This document shows positions 27,723 to 37,560 of a stretch of DNA of 64,000 nt, piece by piece. The translations under genes were made by a program, and so were the position numbers. The notes beneath the pieces are model-generated. The model saw only the letters and a program-made list of their open reading frames with translations. It had not been told where the DNA came from and did no database searches. The first letter of the stretch is position 1; each line of letters starts with the position of its first letter. The DNA is taken from assembly GCF_016583575.1 (NCBI RefSeq), contig NZ_NRRG01000006.1, positions 62,604-126,603 of the forward strand, written 5' to 3'. The stretch comes from Thiocystis violacea (GTDB taxonomy: Bacteria; Pseudomonadota; Gammaproteobacteria; Chromatiales; Chromatiaceae).

Positions 27723-29792
27723 ATGGAAACGATGCGCCAGTTGCTAATTGTTGATCCGGACAAGATTTGCCGCGATATCTCCTCCGACCCGGAGACCACG
27801 GCCGCCATCCTCGCCGATCGCCATCTCGGCCTCAGGAAGTTCGTAAGCATGCACAGTCATACCCTTCGCGCCCACTACGCGCGCGCCGGTGAAGACCTGT
27901 GCGAGGAGCACGCCCGCGCCGCCGCGACGGCTTTCTGGAAATATATCCAGGATCTGCGGTGTATCCGCTCCCTGGCGGAATCGACGAGCCTGACGCATCC
28001 CCCGATGACGGGAGACCTCCGCCAGCGGGCCGAGGCACGGCTTGTGGTCAAGAGGAAAGCCTCCAGAAAGCGGATCCTTACACCGAAGGCGGCCGAGCGG
28101 CTGGGCCATGAGCTGGATGTGCACCAGATCGAGCTGGAGTTGCAGAACGAGGAGCTGCGACGCACCTAGGCCGCCCTAGAGGTCTCGCACGCGCGCTATT
28201 TCGACCTCTACGATCTGGCCCCGGTGGGCTATCTGACCCTCGACGAGGCTGGGTTGATCCAAGAGGCCAACCTCGCTGCCGCCACGCTGTTACGCACCCC
28301 TCGCGCGGGTCTGGTCGGTCAACCGCTGAGGCGCTTCATCCTCCCCGAGGATCAGGATATCCACTACGGCGGCGGGCGCGCGCTCCTGGAGTCAGGCCAG
28401 CCTCAGTCCTACGAGCTACGTCTACGCGGCGCGGACGATGGACCCCTTTGGGTTCAGGTGCGGACCAGCCTCGGGCCGGAAGGACCGGACGAGACGCCCC
28501 TCTGGCGGGTCATCCTGAGCGACATCAGTGAGCGCAAGGCGTCCGAGAAGGCGCTGCGCGACAATCAAGAGTTGCTCTCGCTGTTCATGCGCCACTCGCC
28601 CATTTTCATCTATCTCAAGGAAGTGACGCCCACCGCGAGCCGCCTCATCCTGGCCAGCGAGAATTTCCGCCAGGTGCTTGGTCTCGCGGGACGGGACATC
28701 GCGGGCAAGACCATGGCGGAGCTGTTTCCGCCCGAGCTCGCCGCCAGGATAAGCGCCGACGATCGGGCTGTTGTAACCAAGGGCGAGGTACTAACCGTGG
28801 AAGAGCATTGGAGCGGCCGTGACTATTCTTCGATCAAATTCCCCATCTCCCAGGGTGGAAGAACGCTGCTGGCGGGCTATGCCCTCGATATCACCGAGCG
28901 CAAACGCCTCGAAAAAGCCATCGAGATACAGGCGACAACGGACTTTCTCACCGGGATCTCGAACCGCCGTCATTTCTTCACGGTGGCCGACCGCGAACTG
29001 AACCGCGCGCGCCGTGGCCAGCATGCGCTGGCGGTCGCGGTGATCGATCTTGATAATTTGAAACAGATTAACGACGCGAATGGACATGCGGCGGGGGATC
29101 AGGCGTTAGTGGCCTTGTCCCACCTCTGCCGGAAGATGCTCCGCGAGATCGATGTCCTCGCGCGCTTGGGCGGCGATGAGTTTGTGTTGCTGCTGCCCGA
29201 GACGACGGATCAACAAGCCTATGAGGTGGTGGAGCGCATCCGCTTGGGGTTGGCGACACAGCCGATCATGCTCGCCGGACATCCCGTTTCGATCACCATC
29301 AGCGCCGGCATCGCCTGTTCGAGGGGTGAGCAGGAATCCCTGGAGACGCTCCTGGAGCGCGCCGATCGCGCCCTGTACCAGGCGAAAGCCGCCGGGCGCA
29401 ATCGCGTCGACCTTGAGCTGACGGGTGGTGCGACCGCTCCCATGGCGGCCGGGTCCGCCGCGCCCGACGCGGACCGCCGACGCGACCCGCGCCGATCGAT
29501 CACCCATGGGGTGCGGCTCCAGGTGATCGATCCCTCGCGTGACATCACCGCGCCGAGCCGCTATCAGGCGGTGTCGCGAGACATCAGCGCGCACGGGATG
29601 CGGATTCTCGCCGAGCGGACCTTTCCGGCGAACACGCCAATCAGGCTCGCGGTCGAGGACGACGGGCACGCCAGTGATGAGCTGACCTTTCACACCGGCT
29701 CCATCGTCTGGGCGCACCCCCTTCCAGGCGAGCGTCGGTGCCTGCTCGGCATCCAGTTCGGTGAGGGTGAAGCGCTCCCGACGCCGGCGTGA
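27723..29792 (+). pseudogene. PAS-GGDEF-PilZ gene split by an in-frame amber
   Basis: Two frames in the same phase, 27723-28169 and 28224-29792, form one gene of about 690 codons. The TAG at 28167-28169 sits in RRT*AALEVSHARYFDLYD, where relatives have a glutamine (RRTQ). Downstream are a PAS domain (DLAPVGYLTLDEAGLIQEAN), a second PAS, a GGDEF domain with intact RLGGDEFVLLL and a PilZ domain with RRDPRR and DISAHGM. The diguanylate cyclase and c-di-GMP-binding parts are intact, so internal restart could still give an active protein. The original CAG would have been inside CCAGG. Confidence 0.88.
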
Positions 29793-29826
29793 ATGGACGA
29801 TCGGAAGGTAAAGGATGGAAGTCGAA

Positions 29827-30115
29827 CGCGCCCTTGAGGTTCGTCCACCCTCTTGACGTCGCCGAAGCCCGCCTCCTGGACGATCGCGCGCATGGGTGCG
29901 TGCCCCGGCGCTACTGACCAGATCCGGCTTGAGGTAGTGCTCCAATCCGTAGGATGGGCAGAGCGAGAGCGAGGCCCATCCTGTACGCTCCGAGGCTCAA
30001 GATAAAAGGATGGGGCGAGCGCGGCGAGGCCCATCCTCCACTCCACGCGCCGATCCTCTCGATTGGGGCACCACCCCGGCTTGAAGTGGGCGTGTATGCG
30101 GTAGTTGTCTTCGTG
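29827..30115 (-). pseudogene. Decayed partial copy of the Hsp70-like gene
   Basis: Two segments correspond to the Hsp70-like ATPase gene. Bases 29827-29890 match about 20819-20880 (translation EAGFGDVKRVDEPQG against EAGFGEVKTVDEPKG). Bases 29905-29940 and 30075-30115 match about 21010-21055 (KPDLVSSAGART against KPDLVSSAEART). The piece is internally rearranged and has stops, so it cannot encode a protein. Confidence 0.75.
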
Positions 30116-30182
30116 GTGGGATCGTCCGCCCGGCCAGGGTTCCAAGGCTCGAATCGACCGGATGTCACGCGGCATCCTCCTC

Positions 30183-30208
30183 GTAGGGGCGAATTCATTC
30201 GCCCCTAC
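30183..30208. repeat. Perfect palindromic repeat
   Basis: GTAGGGGCGAATTCATTCGC followed by its complementary half forms a near-perfect palindrome, the clearest copy of the family also seen at 1427, 4799 and 32317. Confidence 0.8.
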
Positions 30209-30248
30209 AACCCGGCATCTGGCTCGCAACGAGAATTGATGAAACAGC

Positions 30249-30650
30249 CTAGGTATCGCTGTCCGATCGCGATTGCTCGTGGCTCTCTCGGTTCAAGGAC
30301 GGCACCATTCTCTCCATCACACCGTCTCTGAGTGCCCAGGCATGACGCAATGCCCCAAGGATATGCATGGCCAGAAGCAAGACGAGCGCAATCGCGCCGA
30401 GGATATGCAGGCCCCGCAAAGCGTATTGGAGGGTTTCATTCTCGCCGATCAAGACGGGAAGTTGAGTATTGAAGAAAAGAACCGGGTGTCCATGCGAGCC
30501 GACGAGAAAATAGCCGACGATCGGCATGGCGATGAGCAGCCCCATAGAGACCATAGTGAGTGGCATGTGCCAGCGCCTCCTCACCGGGCGGCTGGGGGTC
30601 TGTATCGACCCGGAGGCGGCCACTGTAGCGCCCCACAGCCGCTCTAGGAT
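30249..30650 (-). pseudogene. Cytochrome b561 remnant, 5'-truncated and frameshifted
   Basis: The 3' part reads MPIVGYFLVGSHGHPVLFFN and ALRGLHILGAIALVLLLAMH, typical of the last two helices of di-haem cytochrome b561. Upstream, the matching HATHYGLYG lies in a different frame, so a one-base shift occurs near 30555. The N-terminal helices and their haem ligands are missing. Confidence 0.75.
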
Positions 30651-30928
30651 CATGACTTCAGCCAGTTGGCCCGTGGCCGCGCCATCCATACCGAAGTGTT
30701 CGCCGTCGGTGGGCTAACGAACGTAGCGCGAGAATAGCCGTCAGCGCCAAGGGTTCTCCGTGGGATAGCGTACAGATCGCGATCGCCCGCCCCGCTAATA
30801 TTCGCGCCAACCCTTACCCTTATGCCGGGTGCGCCATCCGTCGATCGAGCGCTGCGACTCCGATCATCGGGATTAAGAGGGGAACGACGACATCGAGGTG
30901 GGCGCGTCATTTTCTGGTGCGGATCGAT

Positions 30929-31213
30929 ATGAACAAGATTATCCGACGGGCGATTCAATGGAATGCTGTCATCGTTATTTTGTTCGCGATGGCTTTATCC
31001 GGTTGTCCGCTTACGGTGAACTTGAATGTTTCAACGGATAAACCCATTCCGATCTACCTCGTTATCGATAAACCGATCCCCGTGAAGCTTGATGCGGACG
31101 TTGCCGTCGCCAAGCTACCACTGGTCAACATCGTTACCGATCAACCGATCGCGGTGAAGCTCGATGGAGACGTTGCCGTAACCAATCTGCCACCGGTCAT
31201 CCTCGGGTTTTGA
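30929..31213 (+). CDS. Small lipoprotein with internal repeats
   Basis: The 94-residue product has a signal peptide ending in the lipobox LSGC. The mature part contains imperfect repeats: DKPIPIYLVI, DKPIPVKLDADVAVAKLP and DQPIAVKLDGDVAVTNLPPV. No family is recognised. It would be an envelope lipoprotein with a beta-strand-rich repeated unit. The start at 30929 was preferred over the GTG at 30917 because the signal peptide begins there. Confidence 0.65.
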   Translation: MNKIIRRAIQWNAVIVILFAMALSGCPLTVNLNVSTDKPIPIYLVIDKPIPVKLDADVAVAKLPLVNIVTDQPIAVKLDGDVAVTNLPPVILGF

Positions 31214-31312
31214 TCATCGCCGTGAAAGGGCTGTCGAAGAAAGAATCGCGCATTCGCGTCTTGTATGCGCCATAGGGTTGTGACGTGAACGCTTCACCAA
31301 GAGGGAATATCG

Positions 31313-31699
31313 ATGCTGATCAAATTAACGACGGAGAAAACCGTCACGGAGTTGGCCACCGCCTTGCAGGCTGCCGTGGCAGCTAATCACTTTGGCGTCA
31401 TGCAGGTTCATGACCTAAAGGAAACCATGGCGAAGAAAGGCATCGCGTTTGCGCATGAATGCCTGATCTTCGAGGTCTGCCAACCGCAACAGGCGAAGGC
31501 CGTGCTTGACCAGGACATGAGCGTCTCCACCGCCTTGCCTTGCCGGATCTCCCTCTATGAGGAGGGCGGTCAAACGTTTCTGGCGACATTGAAGCCAACG
31601 ACGCTGCTGGGCCTGTTCAATATTCCGCGGTTGGCGGGGATCGCGGAGGAAGTCGAGCGCACGATTATCAAAATCATGAACGAGGCGGCATCAGGCTAA
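31313..31699 (+). CDS. DUF302 protein
   Basis: This 128-residue protein is a DUF302 domain (NHFGVMQVHDLKETMAKKGI, LIFEVCQPQQAKAVLDQD, LPCRISLYEEGG). The fold is known from thermophile structures, but the role is not firmly established. GAGGGAAT precedes the ATG. It is 32 bases before the ferritin-like gene in the same direction and likely co-transcribed, suggesting an oxidative-stress or metal context. Confidence 0.88.
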   Translation: MLIKLTTEKTVTELATALQAAVAANHFGVMQVHDLKETMAKKGIAFAHECLIFEVCQPQQAKAVLDQDMSVSTALPCRISLYEEGGQTFLATLKPTTLLGLFNIPRLAGIAEEVERTIIKIMNEAASG

Positions 31700-31731
31700 G
31701 GGTGCACCGTCAGTTCAACGAGGAAAAAACC

Positions 31732-32157
31732 ATGACGACTTCACGAGAAAGGCTATTACAGGAACTCAACAAGGACATGGAATGGGAGTATGCGTCGGCC
31801 ATCCAGTATATACAGCACGCGGCCACCATCACGGGCGCCAGGTTCGACTCGATCCAGAAGGAGCTGCTCATCCATGCCCAGGAGGAGATGCAGCACGCCG
31901 TGATGCTCAGCGACCAGATCGCCTTTCTCGGCGGGGTTCCGTCCCTTGAAGTGGAAAAACGCGAAACCTCATTCAGCAGCGTGGACATGCTTCAGCAGGA
32001 TCTGGCGGGCGAGGACCAGGCCATTAGCCGTTACCGGGAGCGCATCGCCCAAGCCGAGGAACTCAAGGAATATGGTCTGCGGCGCGTGCTGGAGGATATC
32101 CTGATTCAGGAAGAAGAGCACAAACGTGACCTCGACACCGTGCTCTCCGACACATGA
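31732..32157 (+). CDS. Ferritin-like (bacterioferritin/Dps-type) protein
   Basis: The 141-residue protein is a four-helix ferritin-like domain. Metal-ligand candidates are visible as E in EWEYASAIQYIQHA, EEMQHA and EEEHKRDLD. The pattern fits the bacterioferritin or DUF2383/ferritin-like group that binds a di-iron site. GAGGAAAAAA precedes the ATG. It follows DUF302 closely. Iron storage or detoxification is the likely role. Confidence 0.85.
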   Translation: MTTSRERLLQELNKDMEWEYASAIQYIQHAATITGARFDSIQKELLIHAQEEMQHAVMLSDQIAFLGGVPSLEVEKRETSFSSVDMLQQDLAGEDQAISRYRERIAQAEELKEYGLRRVLEDILIQEEEHKRDLDTVLSDT

Positions 32158-32316
32158 GGCGTTCGGTTCGGCAAAGGCCGATGCACGGCTGACTCGCCAT
32201 GGAATCCTTGACGGTCCATCGCGGGCCGCGTGACCTAAACTGGAAGTTGAAATGGATAAACATTAGGCAATTTCCGGGAATTAAGTTTCCTCCGACTTTG
32301 AATGGCGGAAAGTTTT

Positions 32317-32346
32317 TTAGAGGCGAATTAAGTGTCGCCCCTGCAT
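32317..32346. repeat. Degenerate palindromic repeat
   Basis: TTAGAGGCGAATTAAGTGTC followed by GCCCCTGC is a diverged member of the GGGGCGAATTCATTCGCCCC family, 27 bases before the zinc-ribbon gene. Confidence 0.55.
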
Positions 32347-32372
32347 GAGTATTTCCTTGATGGGAGGCGCGG

Positions 32373-32561
32373 ATGCTTGAAAACATGCGGGTTCACTGCC
32401 CTTACTGCGGTGAAGACTTCGATACCGTCGTGGACTGTTCCGCGGGCAGTCAGCACTACATTGAGGACTGCTCCGTCTGCTGTCATCCCATTGAATTTCA
32501 GGCCGAGGTGGACGGCGACGGCAACCTGATCACCCTGACGACACACCGCGAGGATGACTGA
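32373..32561 (+). CDS. CPXCG-type zinc-ribbon small protein
   Basis: The 62-residue protein has paired cysteines CPYCG and CSVCCHP spaced as in the CPXCG small cysteine-rich family, likely binding one zinc. It is cytosolic. Homologues are widespread in gammaproteobacteria without a known function. GGGAGGCGCGG precedes the ATG. Confidence 0.9.
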   Translation: MLENMRVHCPYCGEDFDTVVDCSAGSQHYIEDCSVCCHPIEFQAEVDGDGNLITLTTHREDD

Positions 32562-32595
32562 AGATCAGTCGCGCCGGGTCATCTTTGAGACATCC

Positions 32596-33936
32596 TCAAG
32601 CCGCTTCCTGGGGCGAGAAAAAACGGAATTGATTACGCCCGGCTATTTTGGCGCTATACATCGCCTGATCGGCTTTTTTGATCATGTCTTCAGGCGTGCT
32701 GGCATCCCGCGGAGACAGCGCGATCCCGATGCTGGCGGAAATCCGAACACTGTGATCGAGAATAGAAAACGGGCTTGCCAACGCCGTCAGGATTTTGCCG
32801 GCCACCAGTTCGATCGACTGGATGTCGATCCAGTCCTCCAAAATAATACAGAACTCGTCACCGGCGAAGCGCGCCACAGGATCGGACTCGCGAACACACA
32901 AGCGCAGGCGATCCGCGACGATCTGTAATAACCGATCCCCCGTCTCGTGACCAAATCGATCATTCGCCTCTTTGAACGAATCGAGGTCGATAAACAACAG
33001 AGCGGTGCGTGACCCGATCCGCGCCGCATGCTTCATCTGTTGTTCCAGACGGTCGAGAAACAAGCGTCGATTGGGCAAGTCGGTTAACGGATCATGATTG
33101 GCGGCATGCCAGATTCGATCCTCCCGCTGCTTGCGCTCGGTCATGTTGCGAGCCATTCCGACAACGGCTTCGACGCGGCCTTCCTGGTCTATGACGGGCA
33201 CCAAGAGGTAGTCGAAAAATTGAATCTGTCCGGACGGATTTTGATGATGGATCTCTCCGTGCAATTCTGTTTTGGCGCGGATGACGTGCTCGATTTGGTG
33301 CTGAATCTCGATGCCACTGAGCGGATCAATGTCGATAAACTGTTTTCCAACGATCTGGTTCGATGGCCGCGAGAAGAATTCACTCACCGCTTTGTTGACA
33401 TACGCAAACCGCGTATCGAGCGCGAAGGTAAAGCAGAGATCCGGCAAGGACGACAGGATCGAATCGAACACGCGCGCCTGCTGCTCTTTTTCAAAAGTGT
33501 AACTGGTCGCGGATTGACTGATGGACTGATCGATGGCTTCGTTAAATCGAATCATATCCCCGATCTCCGCGTCCGATATCTCTGTATCGAGAAGCGACTT
33601 TTGCCACCGTCGTATCACACTGGCACGTAGTGCTCGATATTCAGCGACCGCCGCATTCAGGCTGAACCCTAACGCCAATCGTTCCTTGCCGTGCGTAATG
33701 GACGCATGGCCTTTCGCGTCCAGCAAGTCATGACGACCCTTCGACTTTTGCTTTTCCGCCCATTCTGTCTGCGGCTCGGTGAGATCGACGGCAATCGCTT
33801 TGAGTATGTCTTTTACATGATCGCGTAACGCGATTTTATCCATCCGTTGATTTGGTTCAAGCAAGGATGCGGCGAACGTCTCCCATTCTTGAAGAATGGC
33901 TTCGAGATCGTAGAGGATGAACTCGGATAGACGCAT
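32596..33936 (-). CDS. RsbR-like/PAS/GGDEF diguanylate cyclase
   Basis: The 446-residue protein has an N-terminal four-helix domain of about 150 residues similar to the RsbRD/globin-like sensor region (ALGFSLNAAVAEYRALRASV), a PAS domain (LPDLCFTFALDTRFAYVNKA) and a C-terminal GGDEF domain. The active-site motif reads RFAGDEF; AGDEF is a known active variant. It should make c-di-GMP in the cytosol. Stop and start are clear, and it is convergent with the zinc-ribbon gene. Confidence 0.9.
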   Translation of the reverse strand: MRLSEFILYDLEAILQEWETFAASLLEPNQRMDKIALRDHVKDILKAIAVDLTEPQTEWAEKQKSKGRHDLLDAKGHASITHGKERLALGFSLNAAVAEYRALRASVIRRWQKSLLDTEISDAEIGDMIRFNEAIDQSISQSATSYTFEKEQQARVFDSILSSLPDLCFTFALDTRFAYVNKAVSEFFSRPSNQIVGKQFIDIDPLSGIEIQHQIEHVIRAKTELHGEIHHQNPSGQIQFFDYLLVPVIDQEGRVEAVVGMARNMTERKQREDRIWHAANHDPLTDLPNRRLFLDRLEQQMKHAARIGSRTALLFIDLDSFKEANDRFGHETGDRLLQIVADRLRLCVRESDPVARFAGDEFCIILEDWIDIQSIELVAGKILTALASPFSILDHSVRISASIGIALSPRDASTPEDMIKKADQAMYSAKIAGRNQFRFFSPQEAA

Positions 33937-34041
33937 CGCTATGTTTCTCGTGGTGTCGGGAATGTCCCGTGGCGCTCAACGCCACGGGACACGATGGGCC
34001 GGAGTTATGAGCTAGGCCGGCTGGAGCGGTTGCACCAATGC

Positions 34042-34965
34042 TTAGGCGTCGCGCTGACGGCCGCCGAGGATCGCCATCAGACTGGCGAGGAAGGCGCCGG
34101 ACAGCAGCGCGATGAACAGCCAGATGGTGGCGGTGGCCGCCGTCTTGCGGGCCTGTTCCGCCAAGGCGCGTTCATTCACATCCAATTCCCCGAGCCGGCT
34201 CTGGAGTTGACCAAAGGTATCCGCCACGCGGATCTGGGCGTCGTCCTGGCTTAGGCCCGTCTGCTCGGCCACCGTCGCCCCGAGATAGCGGATATCCGCC
34301 GCTGGCAAGCTACCCTGGTGCAGGCCGTTGTTGAAGACGCGAGCAATTTCCGCGCTTGCCGCGGCACTCGGTGCCGAGCGCGGTACGTCCGTGGTGTCGG
34401 TCCGATAGAGCGTATCGATGTAATAGCTCAGCCGGTCGCCCGTGCCCCCGCCGTTCGCACGGATCGCCGTCACTTCGGCCCCTGGCATGGATTCGGCATA
34501 CGCCGCGTCCGCCTGGATCCCGTTACTGACGACAGACCCGATCATGGTGGTCAGGAGAGTGGCGGTGACCAGTGCCGACACGGACCAGGCGAGAAAGCCG
34601 TGGGCGGTGTCGCGGAACCAGACCTCGTCGCGCGGCACGCCCAACCAGCGGGTGCGAAAGCGCCCGGCAAGATAGCCGCCCATGCCCGAGGCGACGATCG
34701 TGCTGAAGACCAGCCAGGCGATGGCGGAGACACCGACGGTGCCGGTCGTGATATCCGCGTTCCGCCATAGCGGGATGGAGGACAGGCCAAGGCCCGCCCC
34801 CAGGATCATCAGGATCATCCACAGCGAGGCGGCCGTGGCCGCGCCCGCGAAGACGGCGCCCCAGGCGACGGCACTGAGATTGGATTGGTCCTGGTCCACG
34901 CACACATCGGCGATGAGCGGGGCGTCTGGGATTTCGTTAGCGGGAATCGGAAAGGTATAAGACAT
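34042..34965 (-). CDS. PhnA-like integral membrane protein, paralogue 1
   Basis: The 307-residue protein has several membrane helices (ILMILGAGLGLSSI, WLVFSTIVASGMGGYLAG, SVSALVTATLLTTMIGSVV, and a last one near the C-terminus ending GGRQRDA). The family is often annotated as PhnA-like protein; its function is unknown. It is clearly paralogous to 38976-39734 (shared MGGYL.GR.RTRW, DEV.FRDTAHGFLAW, WLFIALLSGAF.ASL). It is longer in the region between helices. No strong ribosome site is seen before the chosen ATG. Confidence 0.8.
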   Translation of the reverse strand: MSYTFPIPANEIPDAPLIADVCVDQDQSNLSAVAWGAVFAGAATAASLWMILMILGAGLGLSSIPLWRNADITTGTVGVSAIAWLVFSTIVASGMGGYLAGRFRTRWLGVPRDEVWFRDTAHGFLAWSVSALVTATLLTTMIGSVVSNGIQADAAYAESMPGAEVTAIRANGGGTGDRLSYYIDTLYRTDTTDVPRSAPSAAASAEIARVFNNGLHQGSLPAADIRYLGATVAEQTGLSQDDAQIRVADTFGQLQSRLGELDVNERALAEQARKTAATATIWLFIALLSGAFLASLMAILGGRQRDA

Positions 34966-35130
34966 GATGTTCAACCGGTGAGTGGTGGGAAGTGGCACCA
35001 TGCGCCCATGGCGGTGATCGTTCGGTACGCTAACCAACAGAGGCCCGTGAACTTGTTCATTGCGCGGCCTGGCCAGGCGGTGTGTTCTCGCCGACGGCGG
35101 TCAGACAGCGCTTCGGTCAAGGGCCGGGCT

Positions 35131-36593
35131 TCACGCCTCCAGATTCTTCGCGGCGAAATCCCAGTTGATCAAGTGGTCCAGCACGGCGGTCGCGTAGTCG
35201 ACGCGCCGGTTCTCGTGATCCAGATAGTAGGCGTGCTCCCAAACATCCAGGGTGAGCAAGGGCTGCTGGCCGTGGGCGATGGGTGTGTCCGCGTTGACGG
35301 TTTTGGTAACGACGAGCCGATCGCCGTCTTTCGCCAGCCAAACCCAGCCGCTGCCGAACTGGCTCGTCGCGGCCTTGGCTAATTCGCCCTTGCACGCCTC
35401 GAAACTGCCGAAGGATTGTTCGATCAACGCCGCCAGCGCCCCGCTGGGCTTGGCGCCGCCCGCAACGCCTCGACCGTGGTGCGCTCGGAGCCATCCGCCA
35501 CCAGGAGGCCGATCACCCGCCCGGCGAGGCTGTCCTTCATCTTGCCGATGATTCGTAACGCGGGCGAAGGCGGAAGATCCTGCACGGCCGCGCCGCCATC
35601 GGGGCATTCGGGAGCGACTCCAACCCCAGTCCGTCAGCCACCCGGCGGGCCAGGTCTTCATCGATGTGGCGCAAGTGGCCGACCATCGCCCGCGGCACAT
35701 GCGCGTGCTCGACCTTCGACAGCTCGAAGACCAGCGCCGAGGCGATTTGGGCCTGCTCATGGACGGTCTGGCTGCGGTAGAACTGGCGCGCCTAGCTGTA
35801 GTGGTCGGCGAAGCTTTCCGCACGGATGCGGCCCTTGTCGCCGTTCTCGGGCAGCGCGGCGGTGTGAAAGCCGACGTTCGGTGCTTCGCGCGGTGAGTCC
35901 GGCTTCAGCGAGCTGGGTTCATAGGCGACCCGCCCTTGCGGCCGGTCCATCTGCATCTGTCCGTCGCGCTGCTGATTGGCAAAGGGGCATTGAGGCGCAT
36001 TGACCGGAATCTGGTGGAAGTTGGGCGAGCCCAGGCGCGAGAGTTGGGTGGTCGAGGTAGGAGAACAGGCGGCCTTGCAGCAAGGGATCGTTCGAGAAAT
36101 CGATACCGGGCACGATGTGCGAGGGGCAGAACACCACCTGCTCGGTGTCGGCGAAGAAGTTTTCCGGCCAGCGGTCCAGCACCAGGCGCCCGATCACCTG
36201 TAACGGCACCAGTTCCTCCGGGATCAGTTTGGTCGCGTCCAGGTGGTCGAAGGGAAAGCCATCGGCTTCCTCCTGCGTGAACAACTGCACGGCGAATTCC
36301 CATTCCGCCGGGCGACCCTGGGTGAGGGATTCGAACAGGTCGCGACGGTGAAAGTCTGGATCGGCCCCGGCGATCTTGACGGCCTCGTCCCAAATCGTCG
36401 ATTGCAGACCAAGCGCGGGGCGCCAGTGGAACTTCACGAAGGTTGACGCGCCGGCCGCGTTGATCAGGCGGAAGCTGTGGATGCCGAACCCTTCGATCAT
36501 GCGCAGCGAACGCGGCAGCGTGCGGTCGGACATGATCCACATCACCATGTGCATGGCTTCGAGCGCCCACGGGGTCCGCGCCCGGCGACGCTG
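35131..36593 (-). pseudogene. Catalase (KatE-type)-superoxide dismutase chimera, decayed
   Basis: Read from 36593 leftward, the sequence encodes the middle of a large-subunit catalase ([37 protein letters not shown]). A one-base insertion near 36050 shifts the frame, after which it continues [20 protein letters not shown]. At 35792-35794 TAG replaces the glutamine of [13 protein letters not shown]. The C-terminal domain ([20 protein letters not shown]) breaks off near 35460 and joins, out of frame, the C-terminal half of an Fe/Mn superoxide dismutase ([35 protein letters not shown]). The catalase N-terminus with the active-site histidine and the SOD N-terminus are absent. Confidence 0.88.
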
Positions 36594-36771
36594 GCTCCGA
36601 CGCATCGCTCGTTGATCCTCGCTTGCTCATGATTCGGACTCCTGGAGGGGTCGAATCGGTGGCGCCATCGCGCCATCGCGCCGTCAGCGAGGCGGCGCGG
36701 CGCCTGCCGCGAACGGCACAGGGCCTCATCCAGCCGAGACAGCGCCTGGATGAGGCCATGGCCAACCCGCG

Positions 36772-37203
36772 TTAGTGACGCGGCACGTCCACGGTGGCTT
36801 CCGTTCCGTAATAGGCGTGGATGTTTTTCGCCCACTCCGGGTCGGCCATGTCGGGCCACTGGTCCTTGTCGAATCCTGGGGCGTTTTCCAGGCGCTCCTT
36901 TTCCACATTCAGCACGAAGCACTTATGCTCGGTATCGAGCGTCAAGGCACTCCAGGGCACCGCGAAGAGCTTCTCTCCCATCCCGAGAAAACCACCGAAG
37001 GACATGACCGCGTAGGAGATCTCTCCGCTGCGCATGTTCAACATGATCTCTTTGATATCTCCAAGCTTTTCGTCGCTTTGGTTATGGACATCATTGCCCA
37101 CGAGGGTATCGGCCCCCATCAACTCAGGGCCTGGTCCGGCACCGGCTTGCACATGAGATTCGCCCTTGTACATGCCGTATGTATCGCGTTCTGTGTAGTT
37201 CAT
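36772..37203 (-). CDS. PRC-barrel domain protein
   Basis: The 143-residue protein contains a PRC-barrel (GADTLVGNDVHNQSDEKLGDI, MSFGGFLGMGEKLFAVPWS) and a C-terminal helical tail (DQWPDMADPEWAKNIHAYYG). PRC-barrel proteins of this type are often stress-induced; in phototrophs the fold is also found in reaction-centre subunit H, but this one lacks the membrane helix. GGAGACAAAC precedes the ATG. Confidence 0.88.
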   Translation of the reverse strand: MNYTERDTYGMYKGESHVQAGAGPGPELMGADTLVGNDVHNQSDEKLGDIKEIMLNMRSGEISYAVMSFGGFLGMGEKLFAVPWSALTLDTEHKCFVLNVEKERLENAPGFDKDQWPDMADPEWAKNIHAYYGTEATVDVPRH

Positions 37204-37362
37204 GTTTGTCTCCAAAAAAATCATTTGAATGAATGAGCAGCAGGCACATCGTTGAATGCATCAACACCTGATGGCAACCGCCATCGGATATGCCGATTTA
37301 AGTCGCGGTAGCGCGACTTTGATCATGACGGATTACGCTCGGCGCGAGCGTTCCGCGACAAT

Positions 37363-37560
37363 TTACTCTTTACGCGACGCGATTTGGGCTCCAAGCTCCA
37401 TCATGTCCCGCTTCGACTCTTTCGCCCTTGGAAACATCTCGTTCCGCTCTTCCTTGACATGATGTTTCACAGACTCGGACAGCACCTTGATCTTCGCGTC
37501 GAAGGTCTCGCCATCCGGCTCCGGTGTGTCGTCACCTGAGCATGGAACGATTGATTCCAT
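37363..37560 (-). pseudogene. Hemerythrin HHE-domain 3' fragment
   Basis: The 65-codon frame encodes the last part of a hemerythrin-like protein (ETFDAKIKVLSESVKHHVKE, EMFPRAKES). The first two helices and their iron ligands are missing. The N-terminal 15 residues do not look like the family, so this is a 5'-truncated relic. Confidence 0.65.
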
